Shown: positions 1 to 7,009 of the stretch, piece by piece
Numbering within the stretch: position 1 is the first letter of the stretch
Layout: each line of letters begins with the position of its first letter
Origin: CAZTII01 sp964613305
GTDB taxonomy: Bacteria > Bacillota_I > Bacilli_A > Erysipelotrichales > Erysipelotrichaceae
Direction of reading: 5' to 3'
Assembly (NCBI GenBank): GCA_964613305.1
Contig: CAZTII010000066.1
Location: 1-9,374, forward strand
DNA length: 9,374 nucleotides
Program-made: the position numbers and the translations under genes
The notes under the pieces: model-generated
What the model saw: the letters and a program-made list of their open reading frames with translations, nothing else
Database searches by the model: none
What the model was told of the DNA's origin: nothing

Positions 1-24
1 TATTTAGGTCAAAATGTTGATTAA

Positions 25-218
25 AATAAAGTGACGTTTGATAGTTGGTATAAAGCGGTGTTTAACAATTAGGTGAAATTAATAAAATTCGCCAATTGAA
101 TGATTATATAGATACTAATTTAATGGTGATTGAACAACAAATAAGAACATTAGAAAATGATTCAACCAAGTCAACGGAACAATTAAATGAACTATTTTTA
201 TCAATACTTACTACATAA
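25..218 (+). pseudogene. Decayed reading-frame remnants of unknown origin
   Basis: Two short open stretches lie in different frames. The first (about 25-72) reads NKVTFDSWYKAVFNN then stop. The second (66-218) runs 50 codons to a TAA at 216-218 and reads like the C-terminal end of a helical, Asn/Glu/Leu-rich protein (for example IRQLNDYIDTNLMVIEQQ). The second frame has no credible start: its first ATG is at 123 with no ribosome binding site, and a stop closes the frame at 63-65. A single frameshift near 60-70 would join the two pieces, so this may be the tail of a broken gene beside the recombinase. I do not recognise the family. It could also be chance open frame in AT-rich DNA. Confidence 0.3.
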
Positions 219-247
219 AAAAATAATCTTAAATAAGGTTATTTTTT
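218..247. terminator. Bidirectional A/T-rich hairpin terminator
   Basis: A 13-bp stem (218-230 with 235-247, one T-G wobble) closes on a 4-base AAAT loop. A runs on the left arm and T runs on the right arm make it usable from either strand. It overlaps the stop codon region of the recombinase on the minus strand and directly follows the stop of the remnant frame on the plus strand, as expected for a shared terminator between convergent reading frames. Confidence 0.6.
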
Positions 248-861
248 ATGTAACTTTTACATTCTTTTTCTTTATGTTTTTTGATCATTGTACGAAATTG
301 ACTAACAGAAACTCCGAGTGATTTACTTGCTGTTTCAAGAGTATATTCCTTTGATAACCATTTAGTATACACCTCATAAAAATTATTCGGTATAGGGCTT
401 GGAAAACGCCCTAAGTGCTTTCCTTTGGCTCTTGCAATCGCTATTCCTTCTGCTTGTCGTATCTTTATGTTTTCTCTTTCTGCATGCGCTACATACGATA
501 ATAGCTGTAGTACAATATCTGAAATAAGAGTACCAATTAAATCTTTATTAACTCTTGTATCAAGAATCGGCATATCTAAAATAACGATATCGGCTTTTTT
601 CTGTTTTACGATTTGATGCCACTCTTCTTGAATATCATTATAATTTCTACCTAAGCGATCAAGACTTTTTACTACTAATATATCTCCTTCTTTTAATTTT
701 TCACGTAATCTTAAATACTGTGGGCGATTAAAGTCTTTTCCGGATAATTTATCACAAAAAATATTATTTTCTTCAATTCCCCATTTTAAGAGATCAATTT
801 TTTGTCGTTCTATATTTTGCTCAAGCGATGAAACACGCATATATCCATAGTTAAAATTCAT
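229..861 (-). CDS. Serine recombinase, resolvase/invertase family
   Basis: This is a predicted small serine recombinase of 210 residues that cuts and rejoins DNA through a covalent serine-DNA intermediate. Near the N terminus is the family signature GYMRVSSLEQN, giving R9 and the nucleophile S11. The LDRLGRN motif supplies R69 and R72. The long helix after the catalytic domain is typical (AERENIKIRQAEG, then AKGKHLGR at about 145-152). Residues about 170-195 (YTLETASKSLGVSVSQFRTMI) form a helix-turn-helix for DNA binding. Catalytic-domain-first order and normal length fit Tn3-type resolvases and Hin/Pin-like invertases, and exclude IS607 TnpA and the large serine integrases. The frame is open back to 945, but the ATG at 859-861 is chosen because it places the GYxRVS motif where the family has it. 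An AGGA lies only 3 bases ahead of it, so the ribosome site is tight. No partner transposase or target gene is visible, so the exact role (resolvase or invertase) is open. Confidence 0.88.
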   Translation of the reverse strand: MNFNYGYMRVSSLEQNIERQKIDLLKWGIEENNIFCDKLSGKDFNRPQYLRLREKLKEGDILVVKSLDRLGRNYNDIQEEWHQIVKQKKADIVILDMPILDTRVNKDLIGTLISDIVLQLLSYVAHAERENIKIRQAEGIAIARAKGKHLGRFPSPIPNNFYEVYTKWLSKEYTLETASKSLGVSVSQFRTMIKKHKEKECKSYIKNNLI

Positions 862-916
862 TAATCCTACTACTTTCAAATGTCGTCTTGAACAAGTAGA
901 AAAGTGATATAAGTTA

Positions 917-946
917 ATTGTTAAAAAGGGACACCTTTTTAGCAAT
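917..946. repeat. 13-bp inverted repeat upstream of the recombinase
   Basis: The arms 917-929 (ATTGTTAAAAAGG) and 934-946 (CCTTTTTAGCAAT) pair over 13 bp with one T-G wobble and a GACA loop. The structure sits 55 bases upstream of the recombinase start codon, close to where its transcript should begin. It is in the gap between the divergently transcribed recombinase and diguanylate cyclase genes. It could be a recombinase binding site, a repressor operator, or a hairpin at the 5' end of the recombinase mRNA. It lacks a T run long enough after the stem on either strand to be a convincing terminator. Confidence 0.55.
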
Positions 947-1110
947 GATAAAGTATAAAAAAAGATGCATAGCTCAACTAATATTTAACTACATTTTTAA
1001 CGAAAAATCAATAAAATATGATAACTAATTTATTTATTCTGTTTGCGGATAAGATGTACCTTAATGATTATTTTAAAATGAAAAAGAACTATTGTTAGAG
1101 GAGGGAAATC

Positions 1111-2154
1111 ATGGATTACAATCATGAAGATGTTGATATTATATTAAATCATCTAGATAGCATTATTAATAATCAAACAATCAATCGTGAAAAGAAATGT
1201 TTTTCTCCTTCGATGATTGACATTCAAGAAGCTGTAGACAAAGTTTCCTTGTATATTAAACAATTAAAGACTTATCAAACTGAAGAAAAATTAGGTGTTG
1301 ATGTATCCGTTGATACATTAAACGAATGTGAAATAACAAAAAACAATTCACAAATTATATCAAGTGATTTCTTTAAAAGTATCATTGAAAGTTTAAGTGA
1401 TAGCATTATGGTGTTAGATTCATCGATGAAAGAAATTGTCTATAGCAATCATAGTGGTAAAAAAATGTTGTTTGATAGTGATGAACCGACTAAAAAATGT
1501 AGTGAAACTGCAGTGCTGATTCAACATTTAAAACGAAGTGTTTTACAAAAAGGATTGAATAATTATTTCGAATTAGGCTATTCCTTTAATAATAAACTCG
1601 TTGATATCAGTGTTTATCGTCTTGAAATTGATTATATGTCTGTCTATGTTGTACAGCTTGTTAATGGAATGTACGATAAACAATACCAAGATTACATTGA
1701 AAAAATAATATACAAAGATGAACTGACTGGTTTGTACAATCGTCGTTATTTTATGATGAAATTGAACGAATTGTTAAGAACTAAAAAAATGTTTACGTTG
1801 TGTATGGTTGATATCGATGAATTAAAATACGCAAATGATCATTTTGGTCATGATTCAGGAGATAAGTATCTTACCATTGTAGCTGAAGAGGTAGTAAATG
1901 GTGTTCGTTGTACTGATGTTGTCTGTCGTTATGGCGGTGATGAAATTATGATTATTTTTCATCGATTCTCAAAAGAAATGGTGTTGCAAAAGATGGAGTT
2001 CATCAATGAAAATATTCAAAGCAAATCCGAACAATTTCCGATGTCAATAAGTTATGGTGTGGTAGAATCTACAAATGATGCAACGTGTGTACAATTATTG
2101 TCCGATGTCGATAAAATGATGTATATTAATAAAATGAGAAAAAATTACGAATAA
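1111..2154 (+). CDS. Soluble PAS-like/GGDEF diguanylate cyclase
   Basis: This is a predicted 347-residue cytoplasmic enzyme making cyclic di-GMP from two GTP. Residues 1-80 are a charged region with no recognisable domain. Residues about 84-185 look like a PAS sensor (SIIESLSDSIMVLDSSMKEI and following strands). Residues about 198-347 are a GGDEF domain. It opens with DELTGLYNRRYF and continues with the metal-binding D234 in MVDIDELK, N242, and a GHDSGD loop. The signature GGDEI is at 275-279, preceded at the canonical five-residue distance by an RxxD product-inhibition site (RCTD, 266-269). No membrane segment or signal peptide is visible, unlike the neighbouring phosphodiesterases. The last residue of the signature is Ile instead of Phe, a conservative change that leaves the catalytic GGDE intact. 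The start is supported by an AGAGGAGGG ribosome site 5 bases upstream. The gene faces two predicted c-di-GMP hydrolases. Activity is inferred from motifs, and the PAS ligand is unknown. Confidence 0.87.
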   Translation: MDYNHEDVDIILNHLDSIINNQTINREKKCFSPSMIDIQEAVDKVSLYIKQLKTYQTEEKLGVDVSVDTLNECEITKNNSQIISSDFFKSIIESLSDSIMVLDSSMKEIVYSNHSGKKMLFDSDEPTKKCSETAVLIQHLKRSVLQKGLNNYFELGYSFNNKLVDISVYRLEIDYMSVYVVQLVNGMYDKQYQDYIEKIIYKDELTGLYNRRYFMMKLNELLRTKKMFTLCMVDIDELKYANDHFGHDSGDKYLTIVAEEVVNGVRCTDVVCRYGGDEIMIIFHRFSKEMVLQKMEFINENIQSKSEQFPMSISYGVVESTNDATCVQLLSDVDKMMYINKMRKNYE

Positions 2155-2206
2155 GTTTGTTAATCATATTATACACTAAGATAGTAAAAGAAGATATTTT
2201 GATGAA

Positions 2207-2245
2207 AAAAAACATTACAGATGAATTTAAGTTGTAATGTTTTTT
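2207..2245. terminator. Shared bidirectional terminator
   Basis: A perfect 13-bp stem (AAAAAACATTACA at 2207-2219 with its complement at 2233-2245) has a 13-base loop. On the plus strand it ends in a T run continuing past 2245; on the minus strand it ends in the matching T run. It lies between the stops of the convergent diguanylate cyclase (2154) and Cache-EAL gene (2252), so it probably ends both transcripts. Confidence 0.8.
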
Positions 2246-2251
2246 ATTTTT

Positions 2252-4504
2252 TTATTTGCGATATAATTTCTTTTCAAATTCTTCAATACTGATCGGTTTG
2301 GAATAGTAATAACCTTGGACTTCATCACATTTCAAGTCAGTTAAGCACTCTAGCTGTTCGATGGTTTCTACTCCTTCAGCATTCACGCGCACATTCCATT
2401 GGCGCATTAATTTTATAATGGTTTCAACGATGTTTCTTGTTTTAATATTTTCTGTAATATCTGTGACAAAGGAGCGGTCTAGTTTTAATGTATGAACGTT
2501 TATATCTTTTAATAGGCCAATGGAGGAGAAACCTACTCCAAAATCATCCATAATCACTTTAAAGTGTTTACTATTTAATTTAGCGACAAAGTTTTGAATT
2601 AAACTGTCATTTTCTATAAACGCTGATTCAGTAAGTTCTAAAGAAATATAACTAGGATCAATTCCAACTTCTTTTATGATGGATTCATATGTATCTGCTA
2701 AATTATTGACTGCGATATTTTTACGCGATAAGTTACAAGAAATAGGAACTATAGTATATCCTTTATCAATCCATTTTTTAATGTCTAAACAAACTTGCTT
2801 AAATACATATTCATCTAATTGAATAATGAAACCGTTGTCTTCAAATAGTGGAATAAAAGCGTATGGCATTAAAAGTGAGCCATCTTTTTGACGCCAACGA
2901 ATCAATGCTTCAGCACCACACACTGTTTGTTTTATAGTATCGTATTTTGGTTGATAGTTAATAATAAATTCATGATTGAGTAGAGCTTCATTCATTTTAT
3001 TTTCTAGCTCTCGTTCAAATAGGATTTGTTTTCTATTGCTTTCATCATAGAATCCATATGATGCAGTTTTATTCGTTTTTACTTTTTTCATTGGAATACC
3101 AGCACGATCTTTCATTGCATCGATATCGGTATCTCCATCAGTAATTTCATATACACCGATGGCAACAGAAATATTATAATAGGAATTATTAGGTCTACTA
3201 TGTTCTTCAAACTGTTGCAATAAATTATCAAGACGATTGCATAATTGCATACGATCAGTGAAATGTGCTAATAGTACAAAGTCATCTGCGGAAACATGAG
3301 CAGTAATTTCGTTTTGACGACAATTATTTCTTAAAACAGAGTCAATATAACGAATTAAATTATCTCCTTCACTATAACCAAACATATCATTAATGTATTT
3401 AAATTTATCGATGTCGAAGGTGATAATAGCAAATTGAAGAGTAGGATTATTTAATAAGATTGACTGGCTATCTTGTTTAAATTTTTGGTATGACATATGT
3501 CCTGTAACTTCATTGGTATAAACGATATTTTCTAATTCTGCTTTTGATTTCTTAAGATTGAACACTAAAATTAATAAAATTGTTCCAGTAATAATTACGA
3601 TAATACAAGCAAGAATAAAGGTAGAAGATAACGTTTCAATCATTCGATTATTCAAGGCAGCAATTGGCACTGCGGTCACTAAATACCAATCATTAACGTT
3701 AAGAGGTGTGTGATAGAAATACATGTTTTCAGGTGTTGAATTTGATGGTGAATTATACAATTGACAATAACCTGTTTCATTTTCAGAAATATTTTTTTTG
3801 AATTGTTCGATTTCAATTGTTGAATTTTTAGAGAATGAAAGTAAATGTTCAAATAAGTTTGGTGATTTACTATCTATAATTGCTGAACAAGAAGAAGATA
3901 CTACTGTTCCACATTGTTTAATGATAAAGGAACAACCACGTGAATTAAAAATATCGATTGATAAATTCTTTTGATATTCGTTGATAGAAAATGTTCCAAA
4001 TAAAACAGCTTTAACACTTGTCCAATTATGGTCATAAATAGGAGCTCCATATACTATAATTGGATTACCATCCGCAATATCGATTAATGGATCAGAAACA
4101 TAAACAATGCCCTGGTATGCATCTTTAATGTATTTTCTATCAGGTAACTTAGTAAAGGCATTATCAGTACACATTACGGAATAATCTTCATGAATAATAC
4201 CCATTCGTAAATAATGATTGTCTATAGTAATCTTATTAAGGGCATGTAAGTAATCATCGGTATTTAATCGTTCATTAGAAATCGCTAAGGCGACGTTTTG
4301 AACGGTTGTTTTATCACTAGATATTTTTTCTTCTAAAGCAGTGGCTGTATGTTTTGTTGTCTCTGATAATAAGGTAATAATCTCTGATTGTAGGTTTTGA
4401 TAAACAGCAAATGCGTACGATGAAAAAATCATCACGATACAAAGCAATATAAGTAATGCTAGTTTTATAGGATCAGTAAAGAACTGGTTATTTTTTTTTC
4501 TCAC
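2252..4504 (-). CDS. Membrane Cache-GGDEF(degenerate)-EAL c-di-GMP phosphodiesterase, paralog 1
   Basis: This is a predicted 750-residue inner-membrane sensor that hydrolyses cyclic di-GMP to pGpG. In order it has TM helix 1 (about 14-35), an extracytoplasmic Cache-type sensor (about 36-290, with the VSDPLIDIADG and IIVYGAPIYD strands typical of dCache), TM helix 2 (about 292-316), a GGDEF-like domain (about 330-480) and an EAL domain (about 500-745). The GGDEF signature is degenerate (SADDF, 405-409), so cyclase activity is unlikely, although GTP binding may remain (FDIDKFKYIND is kept). The EAL catalytic set is complete: EAL 532-534, N591 in CNLS, E623 in LELTES, DD 653-654, K674, E710 and Q730. 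A longer frame begins at an ATG at 4522, but the sequence there is itself the ribosome site. The GTG at 4502-4504 has AGGTG 8 bases upstream and gives an N terminus that aligns with the neighbouring paralog without a gap. The sensor ligand is unknown. Confidence 0.9.
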   Translation of the reverse strand: MRKKNNQFFTDPIKLALLILLCIVMIFSSYAFAVYQNLQSEIITLLSETTKHTATALEEKISSDKTTVQNVALAISNERLNTDDYLHALNKITIDNHYLRMGIIHEDYSVMCTDNAFTKLPDRKYIKDAYQGIVYVSDPLIDIADGNPIIVYGAPIYDHNWTSVKAVLFGTFSINEYQKNLSIDIFNSRGCSFIIKQCGTVVSSSCSAIIDSKSPNLFEHLLSFSKNSTIEIEQFKKNISENETGYCQLYNSPSNSTPENMYFYHTPLNVNDWYLVTAVPIAALNNRMIETLSSTFILACIIVIITGTILLILVFNLKKSKAELENIVYTNEVTGHMSYQKFKQDSQSILLNNPTLQFAIITFDIDKFKYINDMFGYSEGDNLIRYIDSVLRNNCRQNEITAHVSADDFVLLAHFTDRMQLCNRLDNLLQQFEEHSRPNNSYYNISVAIGVYEITDGDTDIDAMKDRAGIPMKKVKTNKTASYGFYDESNRKQILFERELENKMNEALLNHEFIINYQPKYDTIKQTVCGAEALIRWRQKDGSLLMPYAFIPLFEDNGFIIQLDEYVFKQVCLDIKKWIDKGYTIVPISCNLSRKNIAVNNLADTYESIIKEVGIDPSYISLELTESAFIENDSLIQNFVAKLNSKHFKVIMDDFGVGFSSIGLLKDINVHTLKLDRSFVTDITENIKTRNIVETIIKLMRQWNVRVNAEGVETIEQLECLTDLKCDEVQGYYYSKPISIEEFEKKLYRK

Positions 4505-4520
4505 GCACATCCCACCTCTC
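4504..4520 (-). promoter_or_regulatory. Ribosome binding site that decides a GTG start
   Basis: On the minus strand the purine block GAGAGGTGGG occupies 4520-4511. Measured from AGGTG, the ATG at 4510-4508 is only 2 bases away, while the GTG at 4504-4502 is 8 bases away, the normal spacing. The ATG at 4522 would lie upstream of and inside this block. The GTG start also matches the start of the downstream-numbered paralog (FF at residues 8-9 in both proteins). Confidence 0.7.
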
Positions 4521-4533
4521 ATTAATTATTCAA

Positions 4534-4562
4534 ATATTAACATATTTAATTCGTCTAATCAA
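4534..4562 (-). promoter_or_regulatory. Candidate promoter for Cache-EAL paralog 1
   Basis: On the minus strand, TTGATT (4562-4557) is separated by 17 bases from TAATAT (4539-4534). The -10 box is preceded by TGT, an extended -10 element. It lies about 30 bases upstream of the GTG start and downstream of the preceding gene's terminator. Each box matches the consensus at 4 of 6 positions in very AT-rich DNA, so the call is tentative. Confidence 0.35.
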
Positions 4563-4630
4563 CAAATTGATAAACTTAATTAATAGGTTGTAATTATGTT
4601 TTAAAATATTATTAAAACTATATTGTCACA

Positions 4631-4667
4631 ATAACAAAAGAAGTGAAAATTTCACTTCTTTTGTTAT
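4631..4667 (-). terminator. Long hairpin terminator after Cache-EAL paralog 2
   Basis: An 18-bp perfect inverted repeat (ATAACAAAAGAAGTGAAA at 4631-4648 and its complement at 4650-4667) is centred on a single base, so the real loop must open a few pairs. The stem includes the stop codon (4664-4666). The T-rich part is mostly inside the arm (CTTCTTTTGTTATTG), which makes it weaker than the other terminators here, but its position after the stop and before the next gene's promoter supports the role. Confidence 0.6.
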
Positions 4668-6919
4668 AATTTATTCATTTTTTTCTCAAAATTTTGTTTA
4701 TCGACTGGTTTAGAATAATAATAACCTTGAATTTCATCACAGTTTAATTGTGTTAAACAAGTGAGTTGTTCGATGGTTTCAACACCTTCAGCATTTACAC
4801 GAACATTCCATTGTTTCATTAGTTTTATAATGGTTTCAACAATATTCCTGGTTTTAATATTTTCAGTAATGTCAATGACAAAGGAACGATCTAGTTTTAA
4901 AGTATGTACATTAATATCTTTTAATAGACCGATGGAAGAGAATCCTACGCCAAAATCATCCATAATAACTTTGAAATTTTTATTGTTTAATTTATCTACA
5001 AAGTTTTTTATTAATGCATCATTTTCAATAAAAGCTGATTCTGTTAATTCTAAAGAAACATAAGTTGGATTAATACCTACTTCATTGATGACTGCTTCAT
5101 AGGTATCAGCTAGATTGGTGATAGCGATGTTTTTACGGGATAAATTACATGAAATAGGGACAATACTATATCCTTTATCTATCCATTCTTTAATGTCTAA
5201 ACAAACTTGTTTAAATACATATTCATCCAATTGAACAATAAAACCGTTCTCTTCAAAAAGCGGAATAAATGAATATGGTGACAATAGTGTGCCGTCTTTA
5301 CATTGCCAACGAACTAGCGCTTCACCACCACATAATGTTTGATTGATAGTATCATATTTAGGTTGGTAATAAACGATAAAATCATGGTTTAGTAGTGCGT
5401 CATGCATTTTATTTTCTAATTCACGTTCAAATAATATTTCTTTTCGACTGTTTTCATCATAAAATGCATAAGATTTCGTATTATTCTTTTTTACTTGTTT
5501 CATTGGAATGCCAGCACGATCTCGCATTGCATCAATATTAAATTCATTTGGTGTTATTTCATAGACACCAATCGCAACTTTAATGTTATAGTATGAATTT
5601 GTTGGACGAACGTACGTTTCAAATTGCTCTAATAACTGATCAAGAAGAGTACATAATTCTTTTCTAGAATTCTTTTGGGTCAATAGAACAAATTCATCCG
5701 CAATAACATGGGCTGTAATTTCATGTTGACGACAATTTTTTCTTAATATAGAATCAATAAAACAAATTAATCGATCACCTTCATCATATCCAAACATATC
5801 ATTAATGTATTTAAATTTTTCAATATCGAACGTGATGAGATAAAATTGACTGTCAGAATTTGATTTAAGAATGGTTACACAATCTTCTTTAAATTTTTGA
5901 TACGACATTTGACCAGTTACTTCACTTGTGTATACAATATTTTCCAACATTGTTTTTGATTTTCTAAGATTGCGAATAAGTGTCATTAAGATAGCACCAG
6001 TAATCAGTACAATTGTGCAGGCAAGAATGAAGGTGGATGTTAAGGTATTTAGCATTTTTGTATTGAGTGTTTTTGTAGGAACACAAGTTACTAAATACCA
6101 ATCGTTAACATTAAGTGGTGCATAATAGAAATACATCTTTTCTTCTTTTTCATCATTAGTGAGGTTATATAGTTCCATATAACCTTCTTGATTTGCGTAA
6201 ATTGTATATTTTAGCCCATCGACAGTTGCTTCATTGTTATGCGTGAGTGATTTTAATTGTTCATATAAATTGTTATAGTTATTTTTGATTGGAGTGGTGT
6301 ATGATGAACTAGATACAATCGTACCACACTGCTTAATAACAAAGGAAGAACCATGTAAATTATTTATATCAATCGTTAATTCTTTTTGATAATCAAAGAT
6401 TGAAAAAGTACCAAATAACACCGATTTAATTTTACTATAATTGTAGCTATAAATAGGAGCGCCATAAACAATAATTGGTTTACCATCCGCCACATCCATT
6501 AATGGGTCAGAAATAGATACTTCTCCTTTAAAAGCTTTAATCATATATTCTCTTTCAGGAAGTTTATTAAATGCTTCATCGGTACTATAAGCACTATAAT
6601 CTTCATTAATAATTCCCATTCTTAAATAGTTATTTGCTGCTGTAATTTTACGAAGAATAGCAAGTGCTTCTTCATTATCAAAGCGATCTGTTGATAATGC
6701 GGTAGCGACATTGTTCATGGTCGTTTTATCACTATTAATACGCTCTTCTAAAGCAGTTGCGGTATGTTTTGTAACTTCACCTAAGGAGTTTATTATTTCA
6801 AGTTTTAAGTTATTATAAACGATGGAAGAGTAAAAGGAAAAAATACACACTATAGAAAGTACAATTAAAAATGCTACTTTTATTGGATTTGTAAAAAAAT
6901 TGATTATAGATTTTTTCAT
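4664..6919 (-). CDS. Membrane Cache-GGDEF(degenerate)-EAL c-di-GMP phosphodiesterase, paralog 2
   Basis: This 751-residue protein has the same architecture as its downstream neighbour: TM1 (about 13-35), extracytoplasmic Cache sensor (about 36-290), TM2 (about 293-316), GGDEF-like domain (about 330-480) and EAL domain (about 500-745). The GGDEF signature is IADEF (406-410), so the glycines are lost but the acidic pair is kept. The I-site position reads RQHE rather than RxxD. EAL residues are all present: EAL 533-535, N592, E624, DD 654-655, K675, E711 and Q731. Cyclic di-GMP hydrolysis is therefore likely and synthesis unlikely. The ATG start is supported by AGAGGA a few bases upstream. It has its own promoter and terminator. 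It is clearly a tandem duplicate: about 69 residues of the EAL core differ at only two positions, while the membrane-distal half of the sensor has diverged strongly. Its sensor has a single Cys, against five in the paralog. Confidence 0.9.
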   Translation of the reverse strand: MKKSIINFFTNPIKVAFLIVLSIVCIFSFYSSIVYNNLKLEIINSLGEVTKHTATALEERINSDKTTMNNVATALSTDRFDNEEALAILRKITAANNYLRMGIINEDYSAYSTDEAFNKLPEREYMIKAFKGEVSISDPLMDVADGKPIIVYGAPIYSYNYSKIKSVLFGTFSIFDYQKELTIDINNLHGSSFVIKQCGTIVSSSSYTTPIKNNYNNLYEQLKSLTHNNEATVDGLKYTIYANQEGYMELYNLTNDEKEEKMYFYYAPLNVNDWYLVTCVPTKTLNTKMLNTLTSTFILACTIVLITGAILMTLIRNLRKSKTMLENIVYTSEVTGQMSYQKFKEDCVTILKSNSDSQFYLITFDIEKFKYINDMFGYDEGDRLICFIDSILRKNCRQHEITAHVIADEFVLLTQKNSRKELCTLLDQLLEQFETYVRPTNSYYNIKVAIGVYEITPNEFNIDAMRDRAGIPMKQVKKNNTKSYAFYDENSRKEILFERELENKMHDALLNHDFIVYYQPKYDTINQTLCGGEALVRWQCKDGTLLSPYSFIPLFEENGFIVQLDEYVFKQVCLDIKEWIDKGYSIVPISCNLSRKNIAITNLADTYEAVINEVGINPTYVSLELTESAFIENDALIKNFVDKLNNKNFKVIMDDFGVGFSSIGLLKDINVHTLKLDRSFVIDITENIKTRNIVETIIKLMKQWNVRVNAEGVETIEQLTCLTQLNCDEIQGYYYSKPVDKQNFEKKMNKL

Positions 6920-6945
6920 GTTCTTCCTCTTTCAAATTTATCACC

Positions 6946-6974
6946 ATTTTATCATTAAAGGTATGTACAAGCAA
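6946..6974 (-). promoter_or_regulatory. Promoter for Cache-EAL paralog 2
   Basis: On the minus strand, TTGCTT (6974-6969) is followed by a 17-base spacer and TAAAAT (6951-6946), with TGA directly before the -10 box (extended -10). It lies between the terminator of the upstream operon and the ATG at 6919, about 27 bases before the start, so the gene is probably transcribed on its own. Confidence 0.5.
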
Positions 6975-6983
6975 TAAAAGTTT

Positions 6984-7008
6984 AAAAAAAGGCAAACTAA
7001 TTTTGCCT
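6984..7008 (-). terminator. Intrinsic terminator of the yjjI-yjjW operon
   Basis: On the minus strand a 7-bp stem AGGCAAA/TTTGCCT (7008-7002 and 6996-6990) with an ATTAG loop is followed directly by a run of T (6989-6984). It starts two bases after the activase stop codon. This is a textbook rho-independent terminator. Confidence 0.85.
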
Positions 7009-7009
7009 C

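Noticed and set aside
425..616. 63-codon plus-strand open frame
   Set aside because: It is antisense to the catalytic domain of the serine recombinase and has no supporting start signal.
229..861. IS607-type transposase or phage serine integrase
   Set aside because: The catalytic domain comes first and the HTH last in a 210-residue protein; IS607 TnpA has the DNA-binding domain first and large integrases are more than twice as long.
862..945. N-terminal extension of the recombinase to an ATG at 945
   Set aside because: The added 28 residues precede the GYxRVS motif that normally begins within ten residues of the start, and that ATG falls inside the 917-946 palindrome without a ribosome site.
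1043..1071. Promoter TTGCGG-17-GATTAT for the diguanylate cyclase
   Set aside because: The boxes match only 3 and 4 of 6 consensus positions; other equally weak candidates exist in the same AT-rich stretch, so no promoter is assigned.
946..1110. A c-di-GMP (GEMM) riboswitch upstream of the cyclase, or in the other intergenic gaps
   Set aside because: The gaps are short and very AT-rich and lack the conserved G-rich and GNRA-loop segments of GEMM-I or GEMM-II.
4761..5063. 100-codon plus-strand open frame
   Set aside because: It lies wholly antisense to the conserved EAL domain, has no ribosome binding site, and its translation is Ser/Phe/Ile-rich with no family resemblance.
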